DNA from: Phoronis ovalis | Taxonomy: Eukaryota; Phoronida; Phoronidae | Direction: 5' to 3' | DNA length: 15,854 bases | Assembly (NCBI GenBank): GCA_028565635.1 | Contig: JAOXYB010025913.1 | Coordinates: 1 to 15,854 of the forward strand | Shown: positions 1 to 9,600 of the stretch, one piece after another | How positions within the stretch are numbered: position 1 is the stretch's first letter | Layout of the letters: each line of letters starts with the position of its first letter | Notes under the pieces: generated by a model | Databases searched by the model: none | What the model saw: the letters and a program-made list of their open reading frames with translations, nothing else | Told to the model about the DNA's origin: nothing | Made by a program: the position numbers and the translations under genes

Positions 1-369
1 ATATATGATAGTAAAAAAAAATTTTCGAGATAATTAAAAACACTGATGTAAAAGACATAAAAAAGAGAATTAAACATTTTTATTTTTTTTTTATGTTCAC
101 AAGGACTTGAGCAAGTCTAAGGCAAGTGTATCATCGATGTACTTCCAGGAATTCCTATTAATTTACTTTTTGATTATTTTGATTCAGAAACCAACACACA
201 AAAAGGATATTTCGTGATGCATGAGTGATCCATTTTGACCTCTGTGATTGGTGAAATGACCAGAAATATGGCTGTAAATCATGATCAAATCTTTACAAAA
301 ATCACCTTTTTTGTAATCTTACAACCTGTATACAGGAAAAAATTACCCTGGTCCTCATACAATACTCAC
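1..369 (-). other. Intron 3' of exon v (incomplete)
   Basis: AT-rich intron sequence with a poly-T run near 78-93. No MyTH4 or FERM coding block could be read in it. The next exon must lie to the left of the window. Confidence 0.75.
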
Positions 370-602
370 TGTCGTAAACTTTTATTGTTAGTGGTCTGCT
401 TGCATAGCTGACAATATACTTCATCGCTTATTTGGGGTTGTCGATAGCAAACTGTTAACAACTTGTAAGCACAATCCAGATCAGTCTGTCCCTGATCAAC
501 AGGATAATCTCCCATATATTGCATTATAGTAATGAAACACTCCATGGCTAATTTGTTCATCTGTGAAGATGAGTGTTTCAGCAAAGATACTTGAATTGGA
601 GA
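370..602 (-). CDS. MYO15A: Exon v: second MyTH4 core, last exon in the window
   Basis: A 233-nt exon, acceptor TTTTTTCTGCAG and donor GTGAGT at 369 (residues 1487-1563, two bases of the next codon). It encodes SPIQVSLLKHSSSQMNKLAM, then ECFITIMQYMGDYPVDQGQT, then DLDCAYKLLTVCYRQPQISD, then EVYCQLCKQTTNNKSLR. The MGD, (D/E)E.YCQ(L/V).KQ and closing (S/N)..Q motifs are class-typical. A TGA lies just past the donor, so the protein must splice onward to exons left of the window. Confidence 0.95.
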
Positions 603-3600
603 CTGCAGAAAAAAGTAAAATTTATTACTTAAGAATTAAAGAGTATATATAGCAACTGCTGTTCAACAAACTACATGTAGTTCTAACAGTAATTATTTAC
701 TGTTATGATTTGCATATAGGGGGCTAGTTAATAACCAACTAAAAAGGTGGATCTAAGATTTAGGAAATGGAATTCAATCTATTATGTATTTTTTGGCCAC
801 ATCTTAATTAGATGACATTGAAAACATGTCATACAAAAACTTACCTTTGTCCATTTAACCATCTCCGCTTGTTCCTTCCATGACCAGTCAGCGCCTCCTA
901 AAAATGGTAAGTATTGTATTAAGTTGTAAGCAAAGCAAATAAAAGCATAAATCACAGCTTCACCAGGTAGACTGCTGACTGTTCTATATAACTGCTTTAT
1001 CATATATTTCATTTGATATTTTACAAGGGATAAACAAACCTCAGATTTCTAAAATGCAGTAAGATAGGCTATACCAAAGAAAAACATAAAAATTCCTTTC
1101 CACTTCAGATCAACTGTTTTTGTTGGTAAAAGTAAAACTGTGTTGAGATTGTTAACAAAAAAATTCATATTCAAAATATTTGGGGTAGTAATTAGGGAAA
1201 CTTAATTATTTGGTTACTTTTCAAAAGTAGGATTATGTATTTTTATATTAATTCCTTATTATCTTCATTTGGTTGCCAGTTTAGTATATCATATATATTT
1301 GTTGGCCAAATGTATTTATTTCAAAAGGCACAATTTTCATAAAACTTAAAAGTAAAATTCATAGAATAATGCATAGTGGCATGTGCGTACTTGACATTAT
1401 ACACTTTATTACTAAAACACAATTTTATAAAATAGAATTATGTAGCAGTAGCACTGGTATGATTGTGATATATATATTCCGCAGGAAATGTTATTAACCC
1501 ACAGGAGAAATATTTCAGTTGGAAAACACAAAACAAAGCACAAAGCCCTGGGTAACACAATGCTGATGTTAATAAAAGCACATATCAATTTCATATTCAT
1601 GTACAACAAAGATAATCAAACATGGACACAAGCTAAATATTAGATTAAAAAGTTGATGATGCTAAAATCAAACATATTTTCAAACTATAAACGGCTGATA
1701 TTTGAAACGTTTTCTTCACCTTTTTTGCTACCACGTAATTTGCTTAGTTTCTTACTTTCCATCAGTTTTACTGTGCCTCGAATGGATCCATCAGGGGTAC
1801 GTAACATTTCATACCTTCAAAAACAAAAGAGGGTCAAACATGGCCAACATGCTGGCACGTACATTCATGCTGTGAACAAAGCGATAGCAGTTAAAAAGCT
1901 ACACATACATGTAAGGGTGGGGATCCGCGTTTGTCTGTGATACCACTAAAAATTACCTGATTTGAATCTCTGACGATATTTTTGACCATCACTGTTTAGC
2001 AAAATTAACAAGTTCATTTTAAGTTAGTACAACAAATTAGTAAAACAAAATTACAAAACAAATACAAGAGTGGTGTTGCATCTTTTTTGCACAATCTGTA
2101 TCTGTCACACAAGGACATCATTCTCTTAGTTTTGACAAGTCGTACAAACAAACAAGCCTATCTTAGTAACAACAGTACGTCTCAAGTGGAGTTAATAATA
2201 CAATGAATGCATCAGTAGCCTGTTTACATGAGCTTGGTGGAGCCACTGGACTCAAACCTACACCAGCAGAAAACTGCACTTTTGTTCATTCACAAAATGT
2301 TGCTTGCTGGAAACATTTGGATTCTCAATCAGTGGCTCCACTGAGTCACACAAATTGTCTATTTTATTTTACATAAATCTTACATGAACATGTTTAACAC
2401 AATCATGCATAGCAGAAACAACACAGTAAACTAAGGCAATGCTGAAAATAAGTCATTTTAATTTCCTTCATATAACTATATAATTGTTCTAAACACATTA
2501 AGTGGCTTACTTATTCAACGATTCCCTAAAGTGAAGCATGGCGTATTCTATCATAGAATACTTTCCATCCGGAACTACAGACACTGGCTGGCTGATATCG
2601 CTAATGTTATCTCGAGAATGGCCGTTCTACAAAAAAGAAACAAAGATGTTGAAAAATTTAGGCAAGCCATGTCAAAGTACTTATGGTGACACTGCATCTG
2701 ATGTTTTGTGTCCAAACATTTGACATGTATCATCATCCCTAACTAAAAAACCTAGTATATACCAGAAAGAGTGTGCAGAAATCAACTAAAACTAGATTAC
2801 CAATCTAAAATTAAAATAGTAAAGTCAAACTCACACGTACTTTTTACAAGCAAAATGATACCACAGTATTAAACCAATAGTTAAACATAAATAATATGTA
2901 CCTGCATATGCAATAGCTCTTATCAAAGTGAATAGTAACTGATTGATTTTAATATTTTAAATTCATTATATTTGCATTCTGTATAACATGTTTGTACATA
3001 ACCTGTTTGATTAGCATAGTACATGTTTCATACTTACTTCCTAGATTTACATTGACAGTCAAAGATTTACATATTTAAAATACAATTTTCTAGTCATATT
3101 AATCTTCTAATCTATATTGATTACAAAAATGTGTTGTATGCTATTATAATTAAGAAAGATGTGTCATAAAAAGTATAAAAGCACTGTTTTTTAAAATACA
3201 ACGAATTACAGTAAAATTTTAAAATTGAGTCTAGAGAAGATTATGATTCAATGTATCGTTTGGAAGAAGTTATTTTTGTAGTCACTATGCTACAAGCACT
3301 CATGTAGGGTACATCACAAACTACAAAATGGCTTCATAACAGTTGTCATCTGCATTAACAAATTAGTCATATTTGTATGTATCAATATTTACAGCTAAAT
3401 AAGTTCTGTAACATAATAAAAAAGAAACAGTTTTAGCTACCTTCATATTTTGAATCAACTGTCTTTTTAAAGTTAAAGTATAGTCTATTTTTTATCTGTT
3501 TCAGCAGGACTAGATCATAGTTCCTGCTGAGGTACTGAAATGGGAGGGGGAACAAGTTGGATCAAAGAATCTATTTGCACCAGGCAACATCATGACAGTA

Positions 3601-6600
3601 TGAATGAAGATGAGGCATGCAAATTGAACGACGATGATGCATGCAAATTACCCTTTATGAGTCTTGCTGCAGACTCCTTGCTGACAGAGACAAAAGTAGC
3701 CAACACCTTTGTTTTGCAAGACAGTAGATTCAAAACATTAAGGCAGGTAATCTATAAGAAATTGTGGCTATTGTATTTATATCTTAATCCGATACACCAC
3801 TCATAATACTACAATTTCAGTTCTGAATTGTGTTTGATCTCAGTATGACTTTACCAACCTGATAAAATTACTTAGGGATATCAATGTTTAGAAAAAAATC
3901 ATGAGCTATTTCGAATCTTTGTGCCGAGATAAGGAAAATTGTTGCATATAAGTTTTTTTTAATGCCGACAGTAGCCATTTAATAGTATATAATTAAGAAA
4001 ATAAAAGGGCAAAAATTACAGAACTTACTGTTAAAGTAGTTGATGGAGGGGCTGGTGCACGTCTCTGTAGGAAAAGAAAGGTGGATGTAAAGGATAAAAA
4101 CACGCAGAACAAATACAGCAAAATGCACAACAAGCACAAGGTAACCATGAAAAAAATTAAAGAAACACAAAAATAATAAACACTGTACAGTAGAAACAGT
4201 TCCACATTGTTTACCATGAAAAAGAACTTTTCTAGTTAGAGTTTCAAGTTGAATTTATATTCATTGAAAACCTGTGTTGTTACAGAAAATTGCCTGCTTT
4301 AGAGTATCAAAACAGTTTAGCTGCAAAAAAATTGCATTCATGCAACATGCAAATAAATAATGTAATAGTTTGGGAAAAAGGAAACGCGTGCAACTTTCAT
4401 AAACAAGCAACAAAATAACATTTTTAGACATAGTAGGATATGAACAGAATGAAAAACAATTTAAAGCTGAAATGAGTTGTGCTATTATAGTATAGTACCA
4501 AAAACACCATGATATAATATAGGCAAAATGTTACGATTCTGTACCTTCATACTTTTTCGGACCTCATGTTTCGTGATTTGAACAACATACTCTTCTGGGA
4601 ACATACCCGCACGACCATACAGTGAACCATACAACCAACCTTGAGTAAGGAAATACATGCTATGTTTATATTAAGATGAATTAATAAAATCATGTTAAAT
4701 AAAAATGAAGCTGCTTCGAGCTTAATTTCTCCTGTCAACAAATATACTTTTCCAAAAAGTCACAGTCACATATAATTTAAAACATTTATTTTCTAGGTAC
4801 TACAACAACTATGAAAATAGTAAAAATAAATTAATGTGATGGATCAGGCCCCATAACCAAAACATTACACCACTATGGAATGCTCCACACACAAGGCTGT
4901 ATGTATATATGAGCGAGCATCGTGATTCGTTATCATTGTCACAATACAGGTTTGGGTTCTGCATGATAAAAAAGCTGTAAGGCAAACAAGAAAACTAAAA
5001 ATGCACTATTGTCTGGACTGGGAAACTCTGGTTTTGATTGGTTGTCACAGGAAACTGACCATGTCAAAAAATTCTACCAACATTGCAAGTATGCAGTCAA
5101 GTTGACTGCTGACTATTATTATAATAACTTACATCATCATCAACATCACCATCTTACCTTGATCCAAATGCATGTCTTTGTTTGTGAGTTTGATGAGGTC
5201 TCCATTCCTGAAGCACAGCAGAGTGGATTCATGTGTGATGTAGTTTTTAACCGCACGCACATGCTTTCCCTCCTGCTCCACTTCGATACAGAATGCATCA
5301 ATCATGTTCTTGATTTGATTGGCCTGCAGGTTAAACGATAGACAGTTATTACCATCCAGTCAAATGAGTTGCTAGCATTTGAACAATTCGAATTTTAATT
5401 CTACATTTGTTTGGTATAATTATAATAAACCCAAATTATGGGTCATATCACACAGACGCCAAAAGCGGTACTTTTCCCAGATTACGTAAAATATTTTGTA
5501 ATAATATGGTGCACTTTTTGGTTTGAGATTTTAATTGCTAAAAATTTGTGAAAAAAATGTTGACAAATCTTTATATACTATGTAAATTTTAGTACCTCCT
5601 CAGGCCCTGTTGACTGCAAACTAATAGGGAATAGATATTTCCGTACAAAGACAAAATGGGATTTTCTAAAGTTACTAACCAACCTGAAGTAACATGTCAC
5701 TTACCCTAGGTGTGTAGACAATAAGCCACTCTCCATCCAAATTTAACTGCAGTGTGTTCTCTTGAGGAATTTTGACGTCAAGCACATCTTCATATCTATT
5801 AGAAAATTGTTATTTTAATGAATTATTAAATTTAAACATCTTTGATGCAAAGCTTTTGTAAAATAGCATGAAATAATTTAGCACAAAACTTATCCTTGCA
5901 TTTGCTGAAATTTCTTTTATTTTATGTAGTGGCTTATGGACAATTTCAGATGATTACAAAGTAGGTACTCCAAAATGAAAAGAAGCTGATGGTGCTTAAA
6001 TTTTAATGAATTGTATCTAATTATATACTTACTGACAGTGACCAAGAATTTGAAGGTAGTCTTCAACAAGATCTTTCTCTCTGTGTAATAACCGTAAGCC
6101 AGAATGACCTATGCTTAGATAGTGTAGTTCAGGATTACGACGACCGCCCTGAAAATAAAATAAACCTGTCAGTGCATACCATAATGTTTTCGTGTAAAAA
6201 ATAGCACTATAGGGATTTTACACAGTTTGATTCTCACATAATGTGTTGTTTTTTTTCACTACACCTCAACAGAACACCATGAGAATACACAACTGCATTA
6301 TAATATTTCTATCACTTTTATCAAAATTTACAACATTCAGCAAATGGTACAACATGGTACAAAAAACACCAAAATACTACTCACATAAACTGGAAAAATC
6401 CTCGAAAAGTATACAGGCCACTCTTGTGCTGTTTCCACAACATTTTTCTTCACTTCCAGTTTATGATCTTTAGTCAGGAGGTTTTGTTTGGACACTCCAT
6501 GTCCCTCTGAAAAATGATATATGTTGCATATAAAATATTTTCGACAAATGTATAATGCTATTGAAGAGCGTCTTCTGCTTTAAGAACACTGATAATCATA

Positions 6601-9600
6601 ATGAAGGCACAGAAAAAATTCTCAAATTAATAAAATTTGAAAATAGGATGAAACATTATTTATTAACTGATAATTTTTGTCATACTTAATAGACTATTTG
6701 CATGCACTTGAGGGCAGCACTATCAGACCCTTTCAATCCCATGATTCCTAGTAGAAGACAATACCAGATTTTTAAAACCCGACTTCGGAAATACATTAAG
6801 CTATGAAATTTAATCAAAGTAATGAAATGTTAATAAATAATGTTTTTGTACTGAATACTAAGGTACCTTACATGTACAAGGAGAGAATTTCTTAAACCAA
6901 TGGAAATAAGATTTGGCTTTGGTTTTGGCTCAGTATATAGAGTTTTGTGAATGAACTGCACGAGCGCACGGCAAACTACGTCATTGTTCATTCAGAAAAT
7001 GCGACATGCTGGGAAGGTTTGGCTCCACGACTGGTGGTTCCACAAAGTACATGCAAATGTATATTAATTAAACATTGTTTTGAGATTTATCACTCTTCAG
7101 ATAAGCACTTCTGTGATGATTGGCAATCAAACAAGTATTTTAACTAACCCAATAAGCTTCTCATTTTTATTTTGTCATCCTTGTGAATTCTGATGCACGA
7201 ACTTGCATAAACATCTTGTACAATCTGGCAAAATATCAGATGCAGTGCTAAGGCATTGTCTAATTTTTCACAAGGGGTAAACACCTGTAAGAAAGATATC
7301 AAACAACAATTTTAATATAAATGTGATTAGCACTTGGTAATTTGCAGGGAAGTATATAAAGCCTAGTAGAAGAAAGCTGCATAGATCTTTGTAATTCTTG
7401 TCATAGTAACAATTTCTCTTTCATAACCTTAATTTGTGAAATCTTACCTCTTTTCGGACATTCAATGTCCATGGCACTTTTGTGTACGTGTAGAATGGTC
7501 CTGCATCATTTTTATATAACTCTGTCTTTATTCTTTCTAGTTGTCCATGATCGATAACCGGAGTTATGTCTTCAATAATATCTGTGAAGTCTACATCATC
7601 GACATCTTAAAAAATATAATTAAATCCTTACAGCAGACTAGAATGACTAAGAATGTAGCTAAAATAATATAAAACGAAATAAACTGTGATAAGAACATAT
7701 TGCCTTTCATGTTTTCTTTTGTATTCATATGATGCAAAAAGCTCAAATTTACAAACAACACTTTGGACAGACACAACATCTTCATCAGAACTGCGATATC
7801 GAGTGAAGAAGAGATGTTGATTTGTTTTTCCTCAGCTTGAGTATGATTAAATTTACCTGAAGTGAGTGTATGGAATCTCTTTTGAAGTTTAACTATTTAT
7901 GGGAACTTACCGAATTCTGTTTGGATAACCTCAGATTTCATAGAAATTCTTCTTAGCACCTCTGTTTGAATTGCTTCTTGCCTAACCATAGGTGGTGGCT
8001 TTGAAACTGGTGGTGGAAGCTTTGAAACTGGTGGCGGTGGGGGTGGTTGTTGCAGTGATGAGGATGGAATTGACGACAATGGTGGTGGTGGAGGTGGGAT
8101 TGATGACAATGGTGGTGGAGGGGGTGGTGTTTGGGCTTTTTTCGGGGGAGGTGGTGGTGTGGCTGTAAAAACAAAATTTCATGCAACAAAGGTCATTTTA
8201 CAAGAAGCTCAGCAACACAGGATGTACATGAAATTATCTAAACTTGGTTGGTTTATATTGATTTTGCTGTAAATGGATTACGACATGCATAAACTCAGAT
8301 CACAGCTGGACATCACTGGCTTTGATACTAAAAGTGTGTTAACGGTGATTTTTATAGACATCAGCAACAAAAGAGCAAACTGGTTAAAGCACAAAACAAA
8401 ACTATATAGCAGTCACACGTCTGTACTGTCTTGTACAGCATAAAGCTACCATAAATCATAAATTAAAATTCATGGCATAATATATTTGCTTTGACACTAG
8501 ACCACAGGAAACATGCATATTTAAGTAGAATTTCTGCATATATTTGTAACAAAGTCAGCTTACTTGGTTTTCTGTTGGAAGGAGACTCGTTACTTATACT
8601 TCTGGATTTCATGAGACCATCTAACTGGTTGACTCTAGTCTTGTCCAGCTTCTTTGGAGCAGGGGCTCCCTAGATGAAAAAACAATACTAGGATGTAATC
8701 AAAGTTTATGAATAATTGTTTGAAACTACAATTTGAAACTGGTTATTCAACATGCAATTTTGGCCATAAAAACTAAAAAACTTAACAATAATAACTGAAT
8801 ATATTTATTATTTTTGTATTTAAATTTACAATATGAAAAATAAATTTCAAGATATTACCATTGTTTATGTATTTAACCATACATTTCAATATCACATCAT
8901 AGTGGACACTTTGAGAAATGACCAGTTTTAATGTCTTTTAAGGAAGATTAATGTTTTATCATGATCATATTCCAAAAACTGGTGCCTTATCCAAACCCAC
9001 AACATTTAGCAATTACACATTCAAGTGTTTATTAACATTCTGTGGTAATACTTTGAAAGCAGCAATTATTAAAATACTGTTCAAAAAGTTTCATGAAAAA
9101 ACTGAAGTACAGTAACCTACTTCTGATTTTTTAGCAGGTCCTGATGGTTTCTCATCAACAAGATCTTCTTGGCTACGAGCTCTTATAAGAGCCATTGTGT
9201 GGTCATGAAGCTGTGTTGCAGATTTACGCCTGCAGTAACAAATATTATACCATGATTACATCATTTTGCATCTATTTATAGTACCTTAAGAAGTATACTT
9301 AAAACACTTATCTTCCTAACTATCAAGCACAGAACGTGCACTATTTAATTTAAAAAGTAGAGCATTAAACAGTGCTAAGAAACATGTGGAAAGATTCAAA
9401 CTTCATACTTTTTTTAAATTAGAACACTTACAATAAGGCAACTTCAAAAACTCTTAAAAGCAAAACTGATCATCATTTAGACATTGTGGTGTTGTTGCAA
9501 CTTACTTCAGTTCCTTTGGAGTTACTTTTTTTTGTTCTTCAATAAACAGTTTACCAACTTCATCTTGTTTCTTAGTTTTTTTCTCTTGAAGAGGTGGCCA

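Noticed and set aside
1653-1940. Plus-strand open frame of 95 codons
   Set aside because: It overlaps exon t in antisense and continues into featureless intron, with no domain or splice support.
3979-4217. Hydrophobic minus-strand frames around the microexon
   Set aside because: The Phe/Leu-rich content comes from T-rich intron sequence. A membrane segment here would be foreign to a myosin tail, and the microexon's own splice sites exclude it.
5009-5341. Plus-strand open frame of 110 codons
   Set aside because: It lies antisense over exon p, whose minus-strand reading is an unmistakable F3 helix plus SH3 with good splice sites. The plus frame shows no family features.
7953-8189. His-rich and Thr-rich minus-strand frames over the polyproline exon
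   Set aside because: They are shifted readings of CCA/CCACC repeats. Only the polyproline frame agrees in phase with both neighbouring exons.
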